DNA from: an uncultured Collinsella sp.
GTDB taxonomy: Bacteria; Actinomycetota; Coriobacteriia; Coriobacteriales; Coriobacteriaceae
Reading direction: 5' to 3'
Assembly (NCBI GenBank): GCA_900553215.1
Contig: USCJ01000069.1
Span: forward strand, 1 to 7,012
DNA: 7,012 bases
The position numbers were made by a program, and so were the translations under genes. The notes beneath the pieces are model-generated. The model was given only the letters and a program-made list of their open reading frames with translations. It had not been told where the DNA came from and searched no databases. Position 1 is the stretch's first letter, and each line of letters begins with the position of its first letter. Of this stretch, positions 1 through 5,611 are shown in pieces.

Positions 1-1
1 G

Positions 2-15
2 GTAACTAAAGTTAC
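2..15. promoter_or_regulatory. 14-bp perfect dyad, possible operator
   Basis: GTAACT-aa-AGTTAC is a perfect inverted repeat with a 2-nt spacer. It runs directly into CATACT (15-20), which matches a -10 hexamer at 4 of 6 positions. If that is the promoter of the cstA leader transcript, the dyad would lie in the spacer just upstream of the -10, a usual place for a repressor site. The -35 would lie outside the window, so the promoter cannot be confirmed. Chance occurrence of a short AT-rich dyad is possible. Confidence 0.25.
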
Positions 16-90
16 ATACTCCTTTTCAACCACTGGGGGATGTGAACCGCACGGATCGTTCGCATCATGATTGAAGAGGATTTCTTAGAC

Positions 91-135
91 ATGTTCACGC
101 ATCAGCTAAACATTATCAGCGTAGTAATTATCTGA
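91..135 (+). CDS. putative Ile/Val leader peptide of the cstA attenuator
   Basis: A 14-codon ORF starts at ATG 91 and stops at TGA 133. Its C-terminus is NIISVVII, so six of its last seven codons are Ile or Val, including two consecutive GTA codons, which are rare in the neighbouring genes. GAAGAGGA at 73-80 is a plausible Shine-Dalgarno, with a rather long spacing of about 11 nt. An in-frame ATG at 67 would give 22 codons but has no good ribosome binding site. The stop codon lies just before a set of alternative hairpins and a strong terminator, as in classical amino-acid biosynthesis attenuators, where a ribosome stalled on regulatory codons decides the fold. The peptide itself would have no function. 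The call rests on codon content and position only, and a 14-codon ORF can arise by chance. Confidence 0.4.
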   Translation: MFTHQLNIISVVII

Positions 136-225
136 TGCGGGTTAGCACATACAGCTAGCCCGTACGATAACGGGCGGCTGATGAAGATGAGGGCCGTCGA
201 GCGCAACCGACGGCCCTCATTTTTT
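98..225 (+). promoter_or_regulatory. candidate transcription attenuator in the cstA leader
   Basis: Several pairings seen in the sequence exclude one another. Stem A pairs CGCATCAG (98-105) with CTGATGCG (132-139). Stem B pairs GGGTTAGC (139-146) with GCTAGCCC (154-161), 8 bp with one G-U. Stem C pairs CAGC and GCCCGT (152-155, 158-163) with ACGGGC and GCTG (170-175, 177-180). A possible antiterminator pairs GGCGGC (173-178) with GCCGTC (193-198), 6 bp with one G-U, and overlaps the 5' arm of the terminator at 187-220. B blocks C, C blocks the antiterminator, and the antiterminator blocks the terminator. A ribosome held on the Ile/Val codons at 112-132 would prevent A and favour B, giving read-through. 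A ribosome at the stop codon would cover part of B and favour C, giving termination. The antiterminator is much weaker than the terminator, so the model depends on folding kinetics. The ordering is seen, the mechanism is inferred. Confidence 0.45.
187..225 (+). terminator. intrinsic terminator upstream of cstA
   Basis: A perfect 13-bp stem (187-199 with 208-220) encloses an 8-nt loop and is followed by a run of six T (220-225). It is a strong Rho-independent terminator on the + strand. The cstA start codon is only 35 nt downstream and the gap holds little beyond the ribosome binding site, so there is no room for a separate cstA promoter after it. Either it is the terminator arm of an attenuator, or cstA depends on read-through from an upstream transcript. 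Confidence 0.85.
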
Positions 226-260
226 ATGTCTGAGAAGTTCTTTTTAGAGGAGGAAATGTA

Positions 261-2150
261 ATGAACGGAGTTTTGCTCATGGTTGTGGCCGCGGCGGTGC
301 TCGCCTGCGGCTATCTGGGCTATGGCCGATGGCTGGCCAACAAGTGGGGCGTTGACAAAGAGGCTCTCACGCCGGCCAAGCGCATGAAGGACGGCAAGAG
401 CTTCTCGCCCGTCTCTGCCTTCACCGCGTTCTCGCACCAGTTCAGCTCGATCTGCGGTGCCGGCCCTGTTACGGGTACGATCGTCGCCATGGCCTTTGGC
501 TGGCTGCCCGTCGTGCTCTGGGTCCTCGTCGGCGGCATCTTCTTTGGCGCCGTCCACGACTTTGGCGCCCTGTATGCCTCGATGAAGAACAACGGCAAGT
601 CGCTCGCTCAGCTCATCGAGAAGTACATCGGCAAGACCGGCCGTCGCCTGTTCCTGCTGTTCTGCTGGCTGTTCTGCATCATCGTCATCGCCGCTTTCAC
701 CGACATGGTCTGCAAGACGTTCATGTTCACCTCGGTCGTTGACGCTTCTGGCGCTGCCACCGGTGCTATCGACTTCACCAAGTCCTATGCCGCCGGCTGC
801 GCTGGTACCATCTCCATCCTGTTCACCTTCGTCGCTATCGCCTTTGGTTGGGCCCAGAAGAAGTTCAACCTCACCGGTGCTACCGAGTTCGTCACCGGCG
901 TGGTCCTCATGGTTCTCATGTTTGCCGTCGGTATGCAGTTCCCGGTCTACCTGGATAAGTTCCAGTGGTTCGCCGTCGTCATGGTCTACCTGGTCTTCGC
1001 TGGCGCTATGCCCATCCAGATGCTCAAGACCCCGCGTGACTACCTCACTTCCATCATGATGATCGTCATGATCGTTTGCGCTGTCCTCGGTATCGTCGTC
1101 CTGGGTGTTAACGGCCAGGCCACCATCACCGCTCCGGCCTTTACCGGCTTCTCCAGCGCCTCCGGCATGATGTTCCCGGTCCTGTTTGTTTCCGTTGCCT
1201 GCGGTGCCCTCTCCGGCTTCCACAGCCTCGTTTCTTCTGGTACCTCCTCCAAGCAGGTCGAGAAGGAGCAGGACGCCGTCAAGGTCGGTTATGGCGCCAT
1301 GATCGTCGAGTCCTTCGTCGGCATCCTTGCCATCATCGTCGCCGGCATCATGTTCTCCGACATGAACACCGCCGGTACCGGCGCCCTCAACGCCGGCGTC
1401 GCTTCCACCCCGTTCCAGATCTTCGCCGCTGGCATCTCCCGCGGTATGCAGGCCTTCGGTGTTGACGGTACGTTCGCTACCGTCTTCATGACCATGAACG
1501 TTTCCGCTCTGGCCCTGACCTCGCTCGACGCCGTCGCCCGCATCGCCCGCACCTCGTTCTCCGAGTTCTTTGCCCAGACCAACGACGCCCTGGCCATCGA
1601 GTCCAAGGCCGGCTACATGAAGGTTCTCGGCAACCCCTGGTTCGCCACGGTCGTCACCCTGCTTCCCGGTCTCGCCCTCGCCTTTGGCGGCTATGCCAAC
1701 ATCTGGCCGCTCTTTGGTGCTTCCAACCAGCTGCTCGGCGGTATGACCATGATTACCCTCGCCGTGTTCTGCAAGTGCACCGGCCGCAAGGGCTGGATGC
1801 TCTACGTGCCCGTCGCCTTCCTGCTCTGCTGCACCTTCACCTCGCTGGTCCAGAGCGCCATGGGCTGCATGACCGCTGTCCAGGCTTACGGCTTCTTCGG
1901 CACCATCCCGGCTACCGCCACCACGGCCGCCGTCTCCGTCGCCGCCACCAAGGGCCTGCAGCTCGTTTTCGCCGTCCTGCTGATGGTCCTGGGCCTCATC
2001 GTTGCCGTCAACTGTCTCAAGGAGTTCTTCGGCAAGGAGGCCGGCTCCATGCCCGACGAGGAGCCCGAGTGGTCCGAGATGGGCAAGGCCGAGTACGGTC
2101 GCGCCGCTGCCGCTGAAGCTCCTGCCGACGCCGAGGCCGCCAAGGCCTAG
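261..2150 (+). CDS. cstA: CstA-family carbon starvation transporter (peptide or pyruvate uptake)
   Basis: This 629-residue inner-membrane protein belongs to the CstA family. Known members import peptides (CstA of E. coli and Campylobacter) or pyruvate (E. coli CstA and BtsT), and the substrate here cannot be read from the sequence. Family landmarks are HQFSSICGAGPVTG (59-72), GAVHDFGALYASMKNNGKSL (95-114), CGALSGFHSLVSSGTSSKQV (314-333), DAVARIAR (423-430) and IWPLFGASNQLLGG (481-494). About 14 hydrophobic segments are visible by eye, from residues 4-22 to about 564-586. It is shorter than E. coli CstA (about 700 residues) and ends in a polar, then Ala/Glu-rich, probably cytoplasmic tail (about 590-629). 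The start is set by AGAGGAGG (246-253), 7 nt before the ATG. Codons are almost all C-ending or otherwise optimal, like the ribosomal genes, which suggests high expression. It appears monocistronic, between terminators at 187-225 and 2191-2228, with a probable attenuator in its leader. Confidence 0.95.
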   Translation: MNGVLLMVVAAAVLACGYLGYGRWLANKWGVDKEALTPAKRMKDGKSFSPVSAFTAFSHQFSSICGAGPVTGTIVAMAFGWLPVVLWVLVGGIFFGAVHDFGALYASMKNNGKSLAQLIEKYIGKTGRRLFLLFCWLFCIIVIAAFTDMVCKTFMFTSVVDASGAATGAIDFTKSYAAGCAGTISILFTFVAIAFGWAQKKFNLTGATEFVTGVVLMVLMFAVGMQFPVYLDKFQWFAVVMVYLVFAGAMPIQMLKTPRDYLTSIMMIVMIVCAVLGIVVLGVNGQATITAPAFTGFSSASGMMFPVLFVSVACGALSGFHSLVSSGTSSKQVEKEQDAVKVGYGAMIVESFVGILAIIVAGIMFSDMNTAGTGALNAGVASTPFQIFAAGISRGMQAFGVDGTFATVFMTMNVSALALTSLDAVARIARTSFSEFFAQTNDALAIESKAGYMKVLGNPWFATVVTLLPGLALAFGGYANIWPLFGASNQLLGGMTMITLAVFCKCTGRKGWMLYVPVAFLLCCTFTSLVQSAMGCMTAVQAYGFFGTIPATATTAAVSVAATKGLQLVFAVLLMVLGLIVAVNCLKEFFGKEAGSMPDEEPEWSEMGKAEYGRAAAAEAPADAEAAKA

Positions 2151-2190
2151 TCGGTCGGACGGGTTGAATCTCCCATCTATTTGACTCGGA

Positions 2191-2228
2191 AAGACCGGGT
2201 CCGCAATCAAGCGGACCCGGTCTTTTTT
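2191..2228 (+). terminator. intrinsic terminator after cstA
   Basis: A perfect 14-bp stem (2191-2204 with 2211-2224) has a 6-nt loop (aatcaa) and a run of six T at 2223-2228. It starts 40 nt after the cstA stop. It separates cstA from the next gene and shows that in-frame start codons before about 2230 cannot be the true start of that gene. Confidence 0.95.
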
Positions 2229-2269
2229 CTTGTGAGAACAGGTGGTGCAAGGGCGTTCTCGCAGATGTT

Positions 2270-2299
2270 TTGCGTGGATAGGCTCGTGCGTTGTACCAT
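2270..2299 (+). promoter_or_regulatory. possible promoter of the Toprim-protein gene
   Basis: TTGCGT (2270-2275) and TACCAT (2294-2299) are separated by 18 nt and resemble -35 and -10 hexamers, each matching four of six consensus bases. A promoter is expected here because a strong terminator ends at 2228 and the gene starts at 2334. The exact hexamers are uncertain, and TATATG (2307-2312) is another -10 candidate. Confidence 0.3.
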
Positions 2300-2322
2300 A
2301 TGGACGTATATGTGTGCATATG
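2297..2322. promoter_or_regulatory. 26-bp imperfect palindrome with CATATG ends
   Basis: Two CATATG hexamers (2297-2302 and 2317-2322) start 20 bp apart, about two helical turns. They form the ends of a palindrome centred between 2309 and 2310 in which 10 of 13 base pairs match. It overlaps or immediately follows the promoter candidate and ends just before the Shine-Dalgarno of the downstream gene, a position suited to repressor binding. No known regulator was recognised. Confidence 0.35.
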
Positions 2323-2333
2323 AAAGGGGCCCC

Positions 2334-4526
2334 GTGGCCAAGACGGTATATTCCGATAATCAAAACAATGTCGATGCTCTGGCTGAGCGTCTGAGCAGCC
2401 AGACATCGCTTTCTGCCGAGCGCGCCAAGCTGGTTGCCTACGACCTGCTCTGCCGCAAGGCGCTCAAGATTAAGTCGAGCGCGCTGGCGCAGATTTTCCG
2501 CTCCGTCGATAAGGAATGCGACACCAAGGCGATGCGCGATGAGCTTATCGCGGCAAATATCGTGACCAAGATCGAGGGCAGCGGCATTAACGGGCGCCCG
2601 GCGTTCTATACCATCAATGTCGAGATCCGCGATGCCCAGGAGCAGCCTGCCGAGTCCGTCGAAGATTTTGTCGTCGAGGATTCCGCTGACGTGCCTGCTG
2701 TGGAAGAAGCTGCTCCGCGTGAGCATGTCGATACCGATGAGTTGCTCGATGAGAACGTCGTGCGTGCCTTTACGGCCAAGGCGGGACGCGGCGGTTTTGG
2801 CGGGGGCGGCAAGCGCGATGCGCAGCGCCGCGCCCAGCAGGAGCGCTTCCGTCGTGCCGTTGCTCAAAAGGGTGAGACGGATGCCGAGGCTGTTGAGAAC
2901 GAGGTTGCTGCCGAGTCGCAGAGGCCCGCGAAGGAGCAAAAGCCCGTGGAGGCCCAGGAGCCCCAGCGTCGCCGTGGTGCCCACTTTAAGGCTGCGCAGC
3001 AGGATGTCGCGCATGAGGTTGAAGAGCCTTCCGAGGCTGCAGACGATGTTGAGGAGTCTGCCAAGAAGGCTCCGGGTTCATGCCGTCCCGGGCGTGGTTT
3101 TGCGAGGCGCGCGTATCCCGTAAGGCGTCAGGAGAAGGGCGAGCCGGCTCCGACCGCTCAGGCCGAGAAGGCCGAACAAACCGAGAAAACCGTTGAGCCG
3201 GCGGCTCGCGAGCAGAAGCCTGTTGAGCCGCAGCTTGAGGTTGCTGCCGAGGCCAAGGGCGAGCAGCCTACTGATGGGCAGACGGAGCAGGGCGCGTCGA
3301 GCAGGCCTCGCCGCCGTCGCCATCGCGGGGGTCGCAGTTCCCATGCCGAGACTGCAGCCGAGAAGACCACGCCGCAGGACGAGGATGCGAAGGCCGAGGT
3401 TTCTTCGGGGCAGCCTAAGCGCCAGCCGGCGAAGGAGAGCAAGTCCGATCGTCCGCAGAAGCAGGCGTCTATGCCGAAGCGCGAGCGCAATTCCCAAGGC
3501 GATTCTAAGCGCAGGTCTCAGAAGAAGCCGGAGTCTGCCGCAGCAGATGCTGCTGCCCAGCAGCCCGAGTCGGCCGTCCACGGCGAGGTATCGGCGTTTG
3601 CCCTTGCCCGCGTTTTGGGCAGGCAGCTGCTCAAAGTTGTCCCTACGCCTACGGCGCTCTCTAAGATCAAGGAGCAGCAGACTCAAATTGTTAAGGTCGA
3701 GGGCAAGGACGGCAAAAAGGCGCCGCAGCGCACTCAGCACAACGAGATGTCCAACCGCAAGATTGCCGAGGAAATCGCAATCATCCAGGCTTGGATCGAG
3801 CAAAACCGAGGTGCCGATACGCCGGTTGCCTCGCGCCGCCAGCGTGCCTACCAGATTTTTAACGATGAGAAGGCCTTTGACGGCAAGCACGGCGAGCGCC
3901 TAATTCGGCGTATGACCGAAAAGGGCATCAGCATGCAGGCGATTAAGGTCGCCCCCAACCGCCCTGTTCACTTTACGGGTTTCTTTACGCTGGGCGCCGA
4001 TAAGCCGTTCATTATGGTCGAGAACCTGGACACCTACGACGAGATCGTCAGGCTGCTGCGTGGCCGCAAGCACGCCAAGCTCTTTGGCATCAAGGTGGGC
4101 GGCGTGATTTTTGGCGGCGGATGCAAGGCGAGCGTCTCGCATGCCCTAGACGATTATCTGGCTGAGATCGGCTATCGCTTTAACTACGTCTACTACGTGG
4201 GCGATATCGACCGCGAGGGCGCGCGCATCGTCGAGCAGGCTCGCAATGCCAATGTGGTTGAGATTCGCCTGCATGCCGGCATGTACCGCGCCATGCTCGC
4301 CGAGCATAAGCGTCGCGTGAAGGCCGGCGGCGAGTGCGAGCCCGCGGCTGCCAACCAGGGCGTGCCGCAGAACCTGGCCGCTACGATCAAGGATCTGCCC
4401 ATGGTCACGCGCGTGCAGTTCCGCAATGTGCTGCGCGAGGGCGGGCGCATTCCGCAGGAGATTCTGATGACCGCCGACTATCGGGATGGCGACTCGGGAA
4501 GCTTCGACCGCATGCTGAACAACTAA
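2334..4526 (+). CDS. winged-helix / RGG-rich linker / JetD-like Toprim protein, function unknown
   Basis: This 730-residue protein has three parts. Residues 1-97 look like a winged-helix fold, ending in GSGINGRPAFYTINVE. Residues about 100-410 are low-complexity and probably disordered, rich in Ala, Glu, Lys, Pro and Arg. They contain RGG-type patches GRGGFGGGGKR (151-161) and RPRRRRHRGGR (324-334), typical of RNA-binding tails. Residues about 470-730 resemble the Toprim domain of JetD (DUF2220), the Wadjet nuclease subunit. The matching features are VENLDTY with E563 as candidate catalytic acid, a glycine-rich turn (VGGVIFGGGCKAS, 588-600), and YYVGDIDREGARI with D624 and D626 as the DxD pair. 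The acidic triad is intact, so metal-dependent nuclease or related activity is plausible but not shown. Start: GTG 2334 follows GAAAGGGG (2322-2329); ATG 2310 lacks a ribosome binding site. No jetA, jetB or jetC is nearby. Codon use is more mixed than in cstA and the ribosomal genes, suggesting moderate expression. Confidence 0.85.
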   Translation: MAKTVYSDNQNNVDALAERLSSQTSLSAERAKLVAYDLLCRKALKIKSSALAQIFRSVDKECDTKAMRDELIAANIVTKIEGSGINGRPAFYTINVEIRDAQEQPAESVEDFVVEDSADVPAVEEAAPREHVDTDELLDENVVRAFTAKAGRGGFGGGGKRDAQRRAQQERFRRAVAQKGETDAEAVENEVAAESQRPAKEQKPVEAQEPQRRRGAHFKAAQQDVAHEVEEPSEAADDVEESAKKAPGSCRPGRGFARRAYPVRRQEKGEPAPTAQAEKAEQTEKTVEPAAREQKPVEPQLEVAAEAKGEQPTDGQTEQGASSRPRRRRHRGGRSSHAETAAEKTTPQDEDAKAEVSSGQPKRQPAKESKSDRPQKQASMPKRERNSQGDSKRRSQKKPESAAADAAAQQPESAVHGEVSAFALARVLGRQLLKVVPTPTALSKIKEQQTQIVKVEGKDGKKAPQRTQHNEMSNRKIAEEIAIIQAWIEQNRGADTPVASRRQRAYQIFNDEKAFDGKHGERLIRRMTEKGISMQAIKVAPNRPVHFTGFFTLGADKPFIMVENLDTYDEIVRLLRGRKHAKLFGIKVGGVIFGGGCKASVSHALDDYLAEIGYRFNYVYYVGDIDREGARIVEQARNANVVEIRLHAGMYRAMLAEHKRRVKAGGECEPAAANQGVPQNLAATIKDLPMVTRVQFRNVLREGGRIPQEILMTADYRDGDSGSFDRMLNN

Positions 4527-4531
4527 ATTCC

Positions 4532-4560
4532 GCCGGCCCCGGGAGAGCGGGGACACCGGC
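4532..4560 (+). other. GC-rich hairpin after the Toprim gene
   Basis: GCCGG (4532-4536) and CCCC (4537-4540) pair with GGGG (4549-4552) and CCGGC (4556-4560), with a 3-nt bulge (aca). The hairpin begins 5 nt after the stop codon. No run of T follows, so it may protect the mRNA 3' end or act as a weak terminator. Confidence 0.35.
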
Positions 4561-4587
4561 TTAGGTTTCCTGCTCTACAGTCCTGCT

Positions 4588-4624
4588 CACGACGGAGGCC
4601 ACATTAAGTGGCCTCCTGTTCGTG
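4588..4624 (+). terminator. probable transcript-end hairpin without a T run
   Basis: A perfect 9-bp stem, GGAGGCCAC (4594-4602) with GTGGCCTCC (4608-4616), has a 5-nt loop. An outer 5-bp stem, CACGA (4588-4592) with TCGTG (4620-4624), extends it. The following sequence is not T-rich, so it is not a standard intrinsic terminator, but it is the best candidate for the end of the Toprim-gene transcript ahead of the ribosomal promoter. Confidence 0.45.
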
Positions 4625-4734
4625 CGGAACTCGCGACAACCTTAATATGTCTCAGGCCCGCCCCCTCCGCCGCACACTGGGAACGTGCCACGCACTTTAC
4701 CTGCGTAAACAATGTGAGTGAAATATGAATCTCG

Positions 4735-4761
4735 ATGGATACGCCCGCAGCCGTGTATACT
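4735..4761 (+). promoter_or_regulatory. promoter-like 26-bp element, copy 1 (upstream of rplC)
   Basis: The element has a left half ATGGATACGCCCG and a right half ending CCGTGTATAC, followed by T. Its right end forms TATACT (4756-4761), a good -10 hexamer that would place the transcript start near 4768. A copy matching at 23 of 26 positions lies at 6600-6625 upstream of rplB. No standard -35 hexamer is found at 16-18 nt spacing, so the conserved left half may be bound by a regulator or be a non-standard -35 region. An alternative reading is that it encodes the start of a small peptide (ATG 4735 opens 26 codons). Confidence 0.5.
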
Positions 4762-4767
4762 AAACAG

Positions 4768-4944
4768 CTGTGTGAAACCAGGGGAGTATTCTGGCTGGAC
4801 AAAATGCCTGCTTAATAGGGTTGTCAGGTAGTCTGGGCGAAATACAAGGCTGGGGAGCACGTCGTGTAAGTAGTGGTCCTCTAGGGGCGTACGCTCGGTG
4901 GTGTACGCATTGTCCCAAGACCACGCGAGAGTTGGGATCATATC
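4768..4944 (+). promoter_or_regulatory. structured rplC-operon leader with Shine-Dalgarno-masking complement
   Basis: About 177 nt separate the predicted transcript start from rplC. Near the gene, GTGGTC (4873-4878) pairs with GACCAC (4919-4924), GGG (4884-4886) with CCC (4914-4916), and GCGTAC (4887-4892) with GTACGC (4903-4908), forming one long interrupted hairpin. TCCCAA (4913-4918) is also perfectly complementary to TTGGGA (4932-4937), which contains the rplC Shine-Dalgarno. The hairpin and the masking pairing compete for the CCC bases. S10-operon leaders in other bacteria are autoregulated by a ribosomal protein (L4 in E. coli). A comparable role here is inferred. The rest of the gap from 4527 holds no recognisable gene, in particular no rpsJ. 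Confidence 0.45.
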
Positions 4945-5565
4945 TTGATCAGCATGATTCTCGGCCGCAAGATTGGCATGACCCAGGTTTGGGACGAGGA
5001 CGATAACGTCGTTCCCGTCACGGTCATCCAGGCTGGCCCCTGCGCTGTCTCGCAGGTTAAAACTCAGGCAACCGACGGCTATGACGCCGTCCAGATCGGT
5101 TTCGGCGACATCAAGGCCAAGAACGTGAACAAGCCCATGGCTGGTCACTTCGCCAAGGCTGGCGTCGAGCCTGTCCGCTTCCTTCGTGAGGTCCGCGTCG
5201 AGAACGGCGAGGAGCACAAGGTCGGCGAGGTCGTCACCGTCGCTGATTTCGCTGATGTCGAGAAGGTCGACGTCATCGGTACCTCCAAGGGTAAGGGCTT
5301 CCAGGGTCGCATCAAGCGCTGGGGTCAGCGCCGCGGTCCTATGACGCATGGTTCTCACTTCCAGCGTCACCCCGGTTCTATCGGTCAGTGCGCCTATCCT
5401 GCGCGCGTCCTCAAGGGCGTCAAGATGGCCGGTCACATGGGTAACGAGCGCGTTACCGTCAAGAACCTTTCCGTTGTCCGCATCGATGCCGAGCAGAACC
5501 TCATCTTGGTCAAGGGCGCTGTCCCGGGTGCCAAGAATGGTCTCGTCGCCATCCGTATGGCCTAA
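4945..5565 (+). CDS. rplC: 50S ribosomal protein L3
   Basis: This 206-residue protein is a full-length L3, an early-assembly protein of the large subunit that reaches toward the peptidyl-transferase centre. It begins with the L3 N-terminal motif LGRKIGMTQ (6-14). The family signature region follows at about 114-168, with [22 protein letters not shown] (116-137) split around the flexible loop and then HPGSIGQ and [13 protein letters not shown]. The start is not certain. TTG 4945 has GGGA (4934-4937) 7 nt upstream, whereas ATG 4954 has no Shine-Dalgarno at a normal distance, so TTG is preferred and adds only MIS. It is the first gene of this ribosomal cluster. rpsJ, which precedes rplC in most bacteria, is missing. 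The long structured leader suggests translational control. Confidence 0.97.
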   Translation: MISMILGRKIGMTQVWDEDDNVVPVTVIQAGPCAVSQVKTQATDGYDAVQIGFGDIKAKNVNKPMAGHFAKAGVEPVRFLREVRVENGEEHKVGEVVTVADFADVEKVDVIGTSKGKGFQGRIKRWGQRRGPMTHGSHFQRHPGSIGQCAYPARVLKGVKMAGHMGNERVTVKNLSVVRIDAEQNLILVKGAVPGAKNGLVAIRMA

Positions 5566-5611
5566 GGGCCCAGCCCATTTAGCCCAGCGTCATACCAAGG
5601 AGAACACTTAA

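Noticed and set aside
1..9. GGT AAC TAA at the left edge as the end of an upstream gene
   Set aside because: Only two codons before the stop are visible, too little to support a coding call. The frame starting at base 2 is open to TGA 68 but equally unsupported.
30..225. T-box or known metabolite riboswitch in the cstA leader
   Set aside because: The T-box consensus (AGGGTGGNACCGCG-like) is absent and no core of the c-di-GMP, c-di-AMP or other riboswitches I know was recognised. The Ile/Val peptide reading explains the region better.
226..261. Small ORF of 11 codons between the terminator and cstA, with TAA overlapping the cstA ATG
   Set aside because: It starts directly in the T run of the terminator without a Shine-Dalgarno, and its 3' half is just the cstA ribosome binding site read as codons.
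2181..2333. Upstream extension of the Toprim gene to TTG 2181 or ATG 2310
   Set aside because: The TTG start would lie before the cstA terminator hairpin and the added residues would be encoded by that hairpin. ATG 2310 has no ribosome binding site, whereas GTG 2334 follows GAAAGGGG.
102..3014. Very long open frame (about 970 codons) on the minus strand
   Set aside because: It lies opposite cstA and the first part of the Toprim gene, is Gly/Asp/Glu/His-rich low-complexity sequence with no recognisable domain, and crosses both cstA terminators. It is an antisense shadow produced by GC-rich, C-ending codons.
2334..4526. A complete Wadjet (JetABCD) defence system
   Set aside because: Only the JetD-like Toprim domain is present. 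The neighbours are a transporter and ribosomal proteins, and no SMC-like or kleisin-like gene is in the window.
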